Positions 55,911 through 64,000 of a DNA stretch of 64,000 nucleotides are shown piece after piece; the stretch's first letter is position 1, and every line of letters starts with the position of its first letter. The translations under genes were made by a program, and so were the position numbers. The notes below the pieces were generated by a model. The model saw nothing but the letters and a program-made list of their open reading frames with translations. It was not told the DNA's origin and did no database searches. The stretch comes from Cryomorpha ignava (GTDB lineage: Bacteria > Bacteroidota > Bacteroidia > Flavobacteriales_D > Cryomorphaceae), in contig NZ_JAAGVY010000025.1 in NCBI RefSeq assembly GCF_010686655.1, positions 1-64,000 on the forward strand. The letters run 5' to 3'.

Positions 55911-57158
55911 ATGCGGATTATCAAAATGTACTTAAAAAGTTACAGTGGTTTAACTACACCTGCATGGATGCTTGCCCTTGTTTTGTTGATAAACCGTAGC
56001 GGATCAATGGTATTGCCGTTTTTGAGTTTGTACTTGAAAGATGAACTCAATTTAAGCATTGAAGACGTGGCTTTTATTCTCACTATGTTTGGTTTTGGTT
56101 CGCTGGTTGGTTCCTATCTCGGTGGTCACTTAACCGACAAAATTGGAACCTTCGCTGTGCAGTTTTGGTCATTGATTCTAACAGCGGTGGGTTTCGTTCT
56201 GATAGCTCATTTGCGATCTGTAACAGAACTAGCCATCGGATTTTTTGCTATTACTGTAATCTCAGACTCGTTTAGACCTGCAAATGCTGCCGCAGTTGCT
56301 AAACACGCCAAGCCCGAAAATCTTACTCGTGCTTATTCGCTAAATCGGATGGCTATAAACCTGGGCTTTGCAATAGGCCCTGCCGCCGGTGGTTTGCTTG
56401 CCGCCATTAGTTACGATTGGTTATTCTATGTAGATGCAGTTTCCTGTGCCTTGGCGGCAATTGTATTTGCATTATATTTTTATAAAAGGCGATTCAAAAA
56501 AGCAATAATTTTAAATCAGACGGAAATGACAACAGCGAAATCGCCTTTTAAGGATTTCCGTTTTGTGCTTTTTACCATTCTTACAGTTGGCTATGGCGTG
56601 GTATTCTTTCAATTTTTATTTACGCTTCCTGTTTATTACCGCGATTATTATCTGCTTTCTGAAAGCGCAATAGGCTGGCTGCTGGCGTTAAACGGTTTTG
56701 TGGTTTTTGCTCTTGAAATGCCCCTGGTTTATATTTTTGGAAAGCGGTTTGCTTTGAGATCCACTATCCTTAACGGTTGCCTGCTGTTGGTAGCTTCATT
56801 TATGTTTTTAAATCTGGCCGATGGAATAATTATCTTAATCATTGCTATGGTTTTTCTGAGCGTATCAGAAATTCTTGTTATGCCATTTCTTACCACCTAC
56901 ACAGCAAATCGTGGTGGTGAAGCATCGCGGGGTAAGTATTTGGGAATGTATAGTATGGGTTATTCGGTATCGTTTATTGTGGCACCCGCTCTGGGTCTAT
57001 TTATGATTAAGAATTACGATTTTCACGGTTTATGGTGGCTCGTATCTGCATTATGTGTTTTGGTGGGAATAGGTTTTTATTACCTCATTCCCACCGGAAA
57101 GCTAAAAACTGAAGCGGCAAAGATAATCGACGAATCTGAAAGACAAAACAGCTTATAG
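55911..57158 (+). CDS. MFS transporter
   Basis: About 415 residues from ATG 55911, chosen because it follows a TATTACTTTCG promoter-like box at once and matches the normal MFS start; the in-frame ATG at 55830 adds 27 residues in the leader. Twelve helices are visible; the first cytoplasmic loop holds GSYLGGHLTDKIG, the DRxGRR-type motif A of the major facilitator superfamily. It resembles the multidrug-like proton-coupled branch. Substrate unknown. Its 3' end overlaps patatin by 6 bases, convergent. Confidence 0.88.
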   Translation: MRIIKMYLKSYSGLTTPAWMLALVLLINRSGSMVLPFLSLYLKDELNLSIEDVAFILTMFGFGSLVGSYLGGHLTDKIGTFAVQFWSLILTAVGFVLIAHLRSVTELAIGFFAITVISDSFRPANAAAVAKHAKPENLTRAYSLNRMAINLGFAIGPAAGGLLAAISYDWLFYVDAVSCALAAIVFALYFYKRRFKKAIILNQTEMTTAKSPFKDFRFVLFTILTVGYGVVFFQFLFTLPVYYRDYYLLSESAIGWLLALNGFVVFALEMPLVYIFGKRFALRSTILNGCLLLVASFMFLNLADGIIILIIAMVFLSVSEILVMPFLTTYTANRGGEASRGKYLGMYSMGYSVSFIVAPALGLFMIKNYDFHGLWWLVSALCVLVGIGFYYLIPTGKLKTEAAKIIDESERQNSL

Positions 57159-57911
57159 GTTATTGGCTTCTAACCATTTAAGCCCCTCAATTCTTCCTAT
57201 TTCAAATAATTTTTCACTATTGGTAAAATCGAATAGTTGAAATTCGCTGTTGAGTTCAGGCCGTATTAATGAATCGCATTCTGCCATTCCTATACGGCTA
57301 TTGTTGTTGAGCATAATGTAGAACACCTCTATAGCGACATTTTTCATGTTTTTGAGATCGGAGGTGAAATTCCCAAAGTTCACTTCAACACCCAATACCT
57401 TGTCGCAATAATTCTTACAAGCTAATGCCGGGAGATTGTCAATTACTCCACCATCAATATATTTGTCTTCATTTATTTCGACGGGAGCAAATAAAACGGG
57501 TATACTCGCCGAGGCAATAACAGGTTGGTGTAAAGATCCTGAATTAAAGATTACAATTTCATGTCGGCTTAAATTTGTAGCAGCAACAGAGAAAGGAAGA
57601 TTCAACTCTTCAAAAGTTTGAGGCAGATGTTTCTGGAGTACTTTTTTTAGATAACTCATTTCGAGGAAGCCCGAAAAGCTTGCTTTCAGGCTAAACATGC
57701 CCAAAAAACCACGATCTGAAATTAGCTCCAACATCTTTTCAGGTTTCATACCACTTGCATACAAGGCACCTATTATTGCACCTATACTTGTGCCTGAAAC
57801 ACACACCGGCTTAAAGCCCTTTTCTTCAAAAGCTTGCAAAACGCCAATATGAATAATGCCTCTTGCACCACCGCCGCTTAAAGCAAGACCCCAATTTACC
57901 TGATTTTCCAT
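57153..57911 (-). CDS. Patatin-like phospholipase
   Basis: About 252 residues from ATG 57911; the open frame extends to 58025 but those 38 codons overlap the promoter of the gene on the other strand. Lipid acyl hydrolase with the oxyanion loop GGGARG (13-18), nucleophile Ser42 in GTSIG and the catalytic Asp in YIDGGVIDN: a complete Ser-Asp dyad. It resembles small bacterial patatins of the RssA type, cytosolic or membrane-associated. It is convergent with the MFS gene and divergent from the lipoprotein at 58007. Confidence 0.93.
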   Translation of the reverse strand: MENQVNWGLALSGGGARGIIHIGVLQAFEEKGFKPVCVSGTSIGAIIGALYASGMKPEKMLELISDRGFLGMFSLKASFSGFLEMSYLKKVLQKHLPQTFEELNLPFSVAATNLSRHEIVIFNSGSLHQPVIASASIPVLFAPVEINEDKYIDGGVIDNLPALACKNYCDKVLGVEVNFGNFTSDLKNMKNVAIEVFYIMLNNNSRIGMAECDSLIRPELNSEFQLFDFTNSEKLFEIGRIEGLKWLEANNL

Positions 57912-58006
57912 AGAATTGTAGCAAATATAAGGAGTGATTTGAAACGGTATAGGTTTAAAGTATAATTTGGCACGAAATTTATACCTCTCCGTAAAAACAA
58001 ATAAAA

Positions 58007-58546
58007 ATGAAAGTTCTAAAACCAACGCTCTACTTCCTTTCCTTCCTTTTTTTGATTAGTTGTAGTTCTAAATCGCATCTAGGAGAAAAAGTAAAGGAAC
58101 CCTTTACCGGATCTAAATACGAATCAAGTAGCCGCTACTTTAGAGGAACCGGAAAAGGGGTAAGTATAAAAGACAATATTGCGCGAAGCAAAGCTGATTT
58201 GGATGCTAAAAACCAGCTTGCATCGCAGGTAAGCACAACAATGAAAAATGTGACCGATCAATATCTGGGACAAACCGAAAATGAAAACTCAACAGAGGTA
58301 GCCGATAAATTTCAGAGCTTAACCCGTGAAGTGATGAACACAGGACTGGCTGACTTAAGAAAAATAGGTGAGGAAAAATATCACGATGGCACCAATTACA
58401 CTGTTTTTGTAGCATATGAAATTAATAAAAACGCAATGTTTCGATTTATGAAAAAACAGGCAAAAACAGATTCTAAGATTGATAAGCAAACACTCAAAAC
58501 GATAGAAGATATTCTAGATCGCCAGATTGCTGAAACTGAGGAATAA
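58007..58546 (+). CDS. LPP20-like lipoprotein
   Basis: A 179-residue lipoprotein, lipobox LISC (Cys19). The body has RYFRGTGKGVSIKDNIARSK, then DLDAKNQLASQV and VFVAYEINKNAMFRFM, the arrangement of the LPP20 family of surface or periplasmic lipoproteins. Its start overlaps the upstream, non-preferred part of the patatin ORF, supporting the shorter patatin. A terminator follows at 58576. Confidence 0.85.
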   Translation: MKVLKPTLYFLSFLFLISCSSKSHLGEKVKEPFTGSKYESSSRYFRGTGKGVSIKDNIARSKADLDAKNQLASQVSTTMKNVTDQYLGQTENENSTEVADKFQSLTREVMNTGLADLRKIGEEKYHDGTNYTVFVAYEINKNAMFRFMKKQAKTDSKIDKQTLKTIEDILDRQIAETEE

Positions 58547-58575
58547 ATTGCGTATCGACATTCTATAAAAAATTA

Positions 58576-58605
58576 AGGGGAGCCATAAATGACTCCCCTA
58601 TTTTT
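58576..58605 (+). terminator. Rho-independent terminator
   Basis: AGGGGAG (58576-58582) pairs with CTCCCCT (58593-58599) around a 10-base loop, followed by ATTTTT. It ends the LPP20-like gene. Confidence 0.85.
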
Positions 58606-58657
58606 AGGCCTTCTTCCGGCAAAACCGGAGTGAACATTAACCAAAACCTAATCAACC

Positions 58658-58732
58658 ATGATTCAGAAGGCCAAAATATTTTTGTTTCTGATACTAGTTG
58701 TTAGAACACCAAAGAATGGAATATGTTTTTGA
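58658..58732 (+). other. Short leader-like ORF within a stem-loop region
   Basis: ATG 58658 opens 24 codons that begin MIQKAKIFLFLILVV, a signal-peptide-like start, then stop at 58732. The bases before it (CATTAACCAAAACCTAATCAACC) are typical of a Bacteroidota 5' leader. GGCCTTCT (58607-58614) pairs with AGAAGGCC (58665-58672), with a small CCGG-CAAAA-CCGG hairpin inside (58617-58629). This may be a truncated secreted-protein gene or a regulatory leader. Confidence 0.3.
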
Positions 58733-58782
58733 TGTTCGAATGTTTTCGTTAATAATCACAAAAAGTATATCCAGAAGGTGTT

Positions 58783-59118
58783 TTAGGTGATCCGAATTCC
58801 AGAAGCAACAAGATCCATATGCTCTGGATGCTTTTTCAAATAAGATTTTACGTAAGGACAAACCGGAATCATGCGCATATTGTTTTCCCGGACGTAGTCA
58901 AATACATGCTGCACGAGAATTCCTGCCACTCCCCGCCCCTGAAGTGTTTCGGGAACTTCGGTGTGATTTATAAAAATTTTTCCTTCTTTATTGCTTCTGT
59001 ATTCAAGCACGGCATGTTGGTCGTCTATAATTGCGTCAAAAGTTTGACGCTCTTCATCATGATCGAAAGTTATATCTTTCAGATCCACCTTGTTTTTTTC
59101 GTTTCGATTATCGCTCAT
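58783..59118 (-). CDS. GNAT-like N-acetyltransferase (small, YjdJ type)
   Basis: A 111-residue protein. LEYRSNKEGKIFINHTEVPE, the acetyl-CoA loop QGRGVAGILVQHVFDYV and MRMIPVCPYVKSYLKKHPEH are the signature of the small GNAT-related proteins sometimes called the YjdJ group. The ATG at 59118 gives a short basic N-terminus. Acceptor unknown. Confidence 0.88.
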   Translation of the reverse strand: MSDNRNEKNKVDLKDITFDHDEERQTFDAIIDDQHAVLEYRSNKEGKIFINHTEVPETLQGRGVAGILVQHVFDYVRENNMRMIPVCPYVKSYLKKHPEHMDLVASGIRIT

Positions 59119-59593
59119 AATAGATGAATGGATTTCTGTTTTAAATACTTGGTAAGCGTAGCTTGAAATCCTAATAATTTCTTGTTTTCAGAGACTTAAT
59201 CGAGAATTCATAGCTATCAACATCTGCAAATTTAAGGTTTATACGTAAACTTTCCTATTTCAATGATTTAAACGCTACACATCATAATCCTTTGCAGGAA
59301 ATTCATGGCTACTTATCAAGGTCAGAGTAAATTTTCGTCAAATCTTCTACTAACATCCTTTCATAAAAGCTATAATTCAAAAATTCAAAGGGTAGGATTT
59401 GTTAAAAAGTATATAAGGCTCAAAAACATTCTTCGATAAAAACCAACTTTTTAAGGATAAGCACCGTAGATAAATCGGTTAGCTATCCATTTTACTTTTG
59501 TGTACAATTATGCATGCGTAAACAACCGATGGCTGAAAAAAACAAAGTACTTTTGCCCTGACTAAAAATGATAAATTATCCCCTTTTTCACTT
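59119..59593. other. Intergenic region before the coiled-coil gene
   Basis: These 475 bases lie between the divergent GNAT and coiled-coil genes. Two TACTTTTG boxes fitting TAnnTTTG are present on the plus strand, at 59493-59500 and 59548-59555; the second is nearer the ATG at 59594 and is the likelier -7 box. No gene or repeat is seen. Confidence 0.5.
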
Positions 59594-60202
59594 ATGAAAT
59601 TCCTTTCTGTATTTATAATTGCAATACTTCTTACCAGTTCTTTTACAGCTTTTTCGCAAGATGAACCTGAAACGCCCAACGATCTTCAGAATCAGTTTCA
59701 AGAGATGAAATCAAGCTCAAATAACTACCAAATTTATAAGGTGGTGAAAGAAACTAGCCTTGACGACTTTTGGAAAAGCGTAGCTGATACACTTATAGAA
59801 GACAGAAATCAAATTCAATCGCTAAAGGCCGAAGTGGCTGGACTAAATAATGAATTATCTGAATTAAAAAATCAGGTTAGCGAGCGCGACGCAAGTCTTG
59901 AAGAACAAGAATATCAAATTGAACATATGAGCTTTTTGGGTATGGGATTAACAAAGGGAACCTATGTTACCTTTACCTGGGTTTTGATTTTCATTCTTTT
60001 CATTGCTGCACTTATTTTATATTTCAGATTTAACTCGGCCAACAAGATTACTGTAAAGGCTAAGAATGATTATAATTCTCTAGACGAAGAATTTGAAGCC
60101 CACAAAAAGCGCTCGCGTGAAACAGAATCAAAAATCAAACGCGAACTTCAAACCGAATTAAATACAGTACAGGAATTGAAGCAAAAGCTGGGAGAGGCAT
60201 AA
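59594..60202 (+). CDS. Exported coiled-coil protein with one membrane helix
   Basis: A 202-residue protein: signal peptide about 1-22 (FSQ-D), a periplasmic helix, a heptad stretch (IQSLKAEVAGLNNELSEL, about 75-115), a transmembrane helix (about 128-149) and a cytosolic charged helix to the end. Relatives are often misnamed tRNA methyltransferases, but no SAM motif exists here. It could be a scaffold passing a signal across the membrane. The histidine-kinase-like gene starts 120 bases downstream on the same strand. Confidence 0.75.
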   Translation: MKFLSVFIIAILLTSSFTAFSQDEPETPNDLQNQFQEMKSSSNNYQIYKVVKETSLDDFWKSVADTLIEDRNQIQSLKAEVAGLNNELSELKNQVSERDASLEEQEYQIEHMSFLGMGLTKGTYVTFTWVLIFILFIAALILYFRFNSANKITVKAKNDYNSLDEEFEAHKKRSRETESKIKRELQTELNTVQELKQKLGEA

Positions 60203-60322
60203 GTGGTTGTTAATTAAACTTCTATCCTTATACCCAAAGCGTTTATTACTTTTTTTTCAGCATTCAGAAACCTTTTATTAAAAGGGCTCGTAGGAATTGA
60301 TAGCAATTGAAATCCCTGCACC

Positions 60323-61375
60323 ATGACTGAAACCACACTATCAAGAAATCAAAGCCGGAAAAGCGTTAAGCTTTCATATTCTACAAAACTTATTTTCTAT
60401 TCTGTTCTGGGTATTCATTTGCCATTGGTAGGTTTTATAAGTTTTGTAAAATTATCGAGTCTTGCAATAGAACCATCCGCTATAATTTCGCTCTTGCTTT
60501 TTCTAACAGTCGGCGCCACGCTCATTACAGTTCCTATAATTAATCGGATTTTGAATCCATTAAAGGCAAGTTCAAAAGTTCTCGAAGATTATTATGGTGA
60601 AGATATATTACCAAAGCCGGCACAATATAATGCCGAGCGAAGCCACACGTATCTCACAAGGCTTCAGCGCACTGTAATTAGTCTACACGGTCATATTCAG
60701 GAAAAAAAAGATTTATCACGCTTACTCTCACAAGATTTAAGACAACCTTTTGCACAGATGATGGGAATATTTGAAATAATTAAACTGGAAGAAGATCATT
60801 TAAAAATTAATGCTTATTGCAATCAGATGATTGCTGAAGGAAAAAAGCAACTTGGATTTTTAGAATATGTACTTGATGAACTCAACACGAGCCATACTGA
60901 AGAGTCGACAATAGAAAGGTCTTATATTACCGTAAATGAATTGATTAACAATGCTGTTGAAAGCTCAAACACAACAGCCAGGAACAAAAATGTATCATTC
61001 ATGATTGCGAGTAGATGCAATCCGGTACTGGAATTGGAAGAAATGGAAAGCACAGAGGCATTGACCAAAGTTTTGGCCAATTCTATTAAATATTCGTTTC
61101 CTAAAGGAGTTGTGAAAATTCAAACAGCTATGGAAAAGAACTTTGTAGAAATTACCGTTTCCGATTCCGGAATGGGATTTGAAAAGGAAGAGCGAAAAAC
61201 ACTGTTTAAAAGATTCGTTAGAGCTCAAACGGGAACACAGGGCGAAGACTCAACTAAACACTCTCTATATACCGCCAAGGAAACCATTGAAAAGCAAGGC
61301 GGCACAATAGAACTAAGCAGCGACGGACGTGGAACCGGGTCTTCTTTTAAAATTATTCTGCCTTTAACATATTGA
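60323..61375 (+). CDS. Membrane histidine-kinase-like protein lacking the phospho-accepting His
   Basis: A 350-residue protein: two transmembrane helices (about 22-46 and 51-73), then a dimerisation-type helix and an ATPase-like domain. Where active kinases have SHDLRTPL, this one has LLSQDLRQPFAQMMG, with Gln137 in place of the histidine. The N-box Asn253 (LANSIKYS) and the G1 box DSGMGF (281-286) remain, but the G2 box GxGLGL is replaced by TKHSLYTAKET. It cannot autophosphorylate in the normal way; it may be a phosphatase, a partner for another kinase, or a dying gene. A terminator follows. Confidence 0.85.
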   Translation: MTETTLSRNQSRKSVKLSYSTKLIFYSVLGIHLPLVGFISFVKLSSLAIEPSAIISLLLFLTVGATLITVPIINRILNPLKASSKVLEDYYGEDILPKPAQYNAERSHTYLTRLQRTVISLHGHIQEKKDLSRLLSQDLRQPFAQMMGIFEIIKLEEDHLKINAYCNQMIAEGKKQLGFLEYVLDELNTSHTEESTIERSYITVNELINNAVESSNTTARNKNVSFMIASRCNPVLELEEMESTEALTKVLANSIKYSFPKGVVKIQTAMEKNFVEITVSDSGMGFEKEERKTLFKRFVRAQTGTQGEDSTKHSLYTAKETIEKQGGTIELSSDGRGTGSSFKIILPLTY

Positions 61376-61410
61376 TCTATAAAAAAAAAAATTCTGAAAT
61401 ATTGAATTAG

Positions 61411-61446
61411 AAAAAAACCCTTTGAGACATCTCAAAGGGTTTTTTA
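61411..61446. terminator. Bidirectional rho-independent terminator
   Basis: AACCCTTTGAGA-CA-TCTCAAAGGGTT with flanking A-run and T-run. It lies between two convergent genes (the kinase-like gene and gyrA) and can end both. Confidence 0.92.
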
Positions 61447-61485
61447 ATTGAATTACTATTTTGAAGTTTATTCCTCTTTTGAAGT

Positions 61486-64000
61486 TTATTCCTCCGAAAT
61501 ATCGTCTTCGTCCTGAACGTCATCTGAAGAAGTATCAGAATCATCGTCATTCAAGGTATCAGATGAAGCACTTATAATGTTTCCATTTTCATCCAAAATC
61601 TCATCTAACACTTCATCTGCATCTTCTGAAACTTCCACTTTGGCTACAGCTGCAATCTCATCGCCATTTCTAAGGTTTATCAGGCGCACTCCCTGGGTAG
61701 CACGACCCATTACGCGAAGCTGATTTACACTCATCCGAATGGTAATCCCACTCTTATTGATAATCATCAAATCGTCGCTATCAATTACAGATTTAATAGC
61801 AATAAGCGCACCTGTTTTATCAGTGATATTCATGGTTTTAACACCTTTACCACCGCGATTGGTTATACGATAATCGTCAACTTGACTGCGTTTTCCATAA
61901 CCCTTTTCAGAAACTACAAGCACATTTGTATCAGGGTCATTTATACAAATCATACCGATTACTTCATCATCTTTCCCTTCAAGAGTAACTCCTTTCACAC
62001 CTTGAGAATTTCGACCTACTGCCCTAACTTTTTCTTCGTTAAAGCGAATAGCTTTACCGCTTTTCTTGGCAAGGATTATTTCAGTCGTTCCGTTGGTTAA
62101 TCGCGCTTCAAGCAATTGATCACCATCTTTTATAGTAATGGCATTAATCCCATTCTGGCGCGGACGTGAATAAGCTTCAAGCGAAGTTTTCTTCACAACG
62201 CCATTCTTGGTAGCCATTATTACATTGTGAGCATTGATGTACTCATCATCACGCAAGTCTTTGGTATTGATGTACGCCTTGATTTTATCGTCCTGCTCAA
62301 TATTAATCAGGTTTTGGATAGCTCTTCCTTTCGATGTTTTCGATCCTTCAGGAATTTCAAAAATACGCATCCAGAAACATTTCCCTTTTTCGGTGAAAAT
62401 CAGTAGATAATTGTGGTTTGTTGCCACAAATAGGTGCTCAAGGAAATCTGCATCTCTGGTTGTGCTTCCACGAGATCCTACTCCACCGCGACTCTGCGTT
62501 TTGTATTCGCTTAGCGACGTACGTTTAATATAACCCAAATGAGATATCGTTACTACCACTTCTTCGTCAGGAATCAAGTCTTCAATACTCATTTCGCTTG
62601 CAGAGTATTCTATTACAGATCTTCTTTCGTCGCCATATTTATCACGAACTTCAATCAATTCCGTTTTAATAATCTCCATACGAAGCTCTTCGCTATTCAA
62701 AACCGAATTTAAATAATCGATCAACTTCATAAGTTCTGCGTGCTCTTCGCGTACTTTGTCGCGCTCTAAACCGGTAAGCTTCTGCAAACGCATGTCGAGT
62801 ATCGCTCGTGCCTGAATTTCAGAAAGCGAGAATTGCTCCATTAATCCGGTACGGGCGTCTTCAGGTGTTGCACTTGCGCGAATAAGCTTAATAACTTCAT
62901 CAAGATTGTCTAGTGCGATAAGCAAACCTTCCAGAATGTGGGCGCGCTCTTCTGCTTTACGCAATTCAAATTGCGTTCTGCGCACAACAACTTCATGACG
63001 GTGCTCCACAAAATGAACAATCATATCCTTTAAGTTGAGCATCATCGGACGCCCTTTAACCAAAGCTATATTATTCACTGAAAAAGAACCTTGTAGCGCT
63101 GTGTACTTATACAACTTATTTAATACTACATTTGGAATACAGTCGCGTTTTAGTTCATAAACAATGCGCATTCCATTACGGTCTGACTCATCGCGTATGT
63201 CGCTTATTCCCTCTATTTTTTTGTCGTTAACAAGATCGGCCGTCTTCTTAATCATTTCCGCCTTATTTACCTGGTAAGGTATTTCGGTTACGATTATTGC
63301 CTCTCTTCCTTCACGTATTTCTTCAATATTTGCTTTCGCTCTTATAACTACACGCCCTCTACCGGTTTCAAAAGCATCTTTTACGCCTTCGTATCCATAT
63401 ATGGTAGCACCTGTAGGGAAATCGGGAGCTTTCACAAACTCCATTAATCCGGCAATATCAATATCTCGATTATCAATATACGCCATGATTCCATTTACAA
63501 TTTCTGTAAGGTTGTGAGGAGGCATATTGGTGGCCATCCCTACCGCGATACCGCTCGCACCATTTATCAATAGGTTTGGGATTCGCGTAGGAAGAACAGT
63601 TGGCTCTTTTAACGAGTCGTCAAAATTATTTGAAAAATCTACAGTATCCTTTTCAAGATCAGATAGCATCTCTTCTGCGATTTTGCGCAATCGTGCTTCT
63701 GTATAACGCATCGCTGCCGGGCTATCTCCATCTACTGATCCAAAATTCCCCTGTCCGTCAACAAGTGGGTATCGCAAAGACCAGTGCTGTGCCATGCGCA
63801 CCATTGTATCGTAAACTGACGAATCGCCATGTGGGTGATACTTCCCTAGTACCTCTCCGACAATACGTGCTGACTTTTTGTACGCGCTATTAGATCGTAC
63901 TCCAAGATCAAGCATACCATATAATACCCGTCTATGCACGGGTTTGAGACCATCGCGCACATCGGGTAGGGCCCGTGATACAATAACCGACATCGAATAA
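61486..64000 (-). CDS. gyrA: DNA gyrase subunit A (5' end outside the window)
   Basis: At least 835 residues; the frame stays open past the window edge ([14 protein letters not shown]), so the first 25 or so residues are missing. Gyrase A cuts and religates DNA to introduce negative supercoils. The catalytic tyrosine is Tyr97 in MRYTEARL (counting from the MSVIVS methionine). The quinolone region [17 protein letters not shown] has Ser58 and Asp62, equivalent to E. coli Ser83 and Asp87, so no common resistance change. The GyrA box is TNRGGKG near the C-terminal beta-pinwheel, distinguishing it from ParC. The extreme C-terminus is acidic, as in many gyrases. A terminator lies 40 bases downstream. 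Confidence 0.97.
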   Translation of the reverse strand, partial: YSMSVIVSRALPDVRDGLKPVHRRVLYGMLDLGVRSNSAYKKSARIVGEVLGKYHPHGDSSVYDTMVRMAQHWSLRYPLVDGQGNFGSVDGDSPAAMRYTEARLRKIAEEMLSDLEKDTVDFSNNFDDSLKEPTVLPTRIPNLLINGASGIAVGMATNMPPHNLTEIVNGIMAYIDNRDIDIAGLMEFVKAPDFPTGATIYGYEGVKDAFETGRGRVVIRAKANIEEIREGREAIIVTEIPYQVNKAEMIKKTADLVNDKKIEGISDIRDESDRNGMRIVYELKRDCIPNVVLNKLYKYTALQGSFSVNNIALVKGRPMMLNLKDMIVHFVEHRHEVVVRRTQFELRKAEERAHILEGLLIALDNLDEVIKLIRASATPEDARTGLMEQFSLSEIQARAILDMRLQKLTGLERDKVREEHAELMKLIDYLNSVLNSEELRMEIIKTELIEVRDKYGDERRSVIEYSASEMSIEDLIPDEEVVVTISHLGYIKRTSLSEYKTQSRGGVGSRGSTTRDADFLEHLFVATNHNYLLIFTEKGKCFWMRIFEIPEGSKTSKGRAIQNLINIEQDDKIKAYINTKDLRDDEYINAHNVIMATKNGVVKKTSLEAYSRPRQNGINAITIKDGDQLLEARLTNGTTEIILAKKSGKAIRFNEEKVRAVGRNSQGVKGVTLEGKDDEVIGMICINDPDTNVLVVSEKGYGKRSQVDDYRITNRGGKGVKTMNITDKTGALIAIKSVIDSDDLMIINKSGITIRMSVNQLRVMGRATQGVRLINLRNGDEIAAVAKVEVSEDADEVLDEILDENGNIISASSDTLNDDDSDTSSDDVQDEDDISEE

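Overview
The window comes from a member of the Bacteroidota, most likely a flavobacterium-like lineage. The evidence is internal: several large secreted proteins end in a type IX secretion (T9SS) sorting domain with the YPNP signature, there are many short lipoproteins and outer-membrane barrels, Shine-Dalgarno sequences are mostly absent, several genes have a TAnnTTTG-type -7 box, the base composition is AT-rich, and families typical of the phylum occur (fused E1 alpha/beta dehydrogenase, DUF4421, LVIVD lipoprotein, HTTM). No rRNA, tRNA, CRISPR array, insertion sequence or prophage was recognised.

Layout. Positions 1-7550 are minus-strand envelope genes: a T9SS kelch-type protein, small membrane proteins, a frameshifted MscS channel, a VOC protein, an M23 peptidase and paired envelope proteins. 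A GC-rich non-coding hairpin (7785-7880) follows. Positions 8058-12325 hold an ECF sigma factor overlapping a protein with the plan of a dual membrane-spanning anti-sigma factor, followed by an LVIVD lipoprotein and a barrel protein. Positions 12692-19731 are assorted single genes: a glycosidase-like lipoprotein, a small lipoprotein, an AAA/DUF4143 ATPase, DUF1801, VOC, a zinc-less-type MDR oxidoreductase and an HExxH protein. Positions 20115-26102 form a four-gene minus-strand signalling operon: a coiled-coil histidine kinase built on 21-residue repeats, a response regulator (frameshifted), a seven-PAS kinase and another response regulator.

Positions 26748-33555 on the plus strand hold two secreted surface proteins, then a TPR hybrid kinase with REC and HPt domains and a LytTR regulator one base downstream. 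Positions 33642-40112 hold another T9SS protein, a GT39-type membrane glycosyltransferase, a broken small secreted gene absent from simple ORF lists, an NmrA-like SDR, MepB and a lipoprotein. Positions 40450-44476 are stress-like genes: BrkB/YihY, an acidic helical secreted protein and large-subunit catalase. Positions 44692-53732 include peptide deformylase with a TPR lipoprotein, DUF2254, the fused 2-oxoacid dehydrogenase E1, a PaaE-like ferredoxin reductase, HTTM, and a META lipoprotein whose start codon abuts a terminator. Positions 53924-64000 hold an FkbM methyltransferase, DUF4421, an MFS transporter, patatin, an LPP20-like lipoprotein, a GNAT, a coiled-coil membrane protein, a histidine-kinase-like protein lacking its phospho-accepting histidine, and the 5'-incomplete gyrA.

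Most worth following up: the sigma/dual-membrane anti-sigma pair, the degenerate histidine kinase, the structured element at 7785-7880, and two genes broken at A-runs that may be sequencing errors. All family assignments rest on reading motifs by eye. No database search was run.
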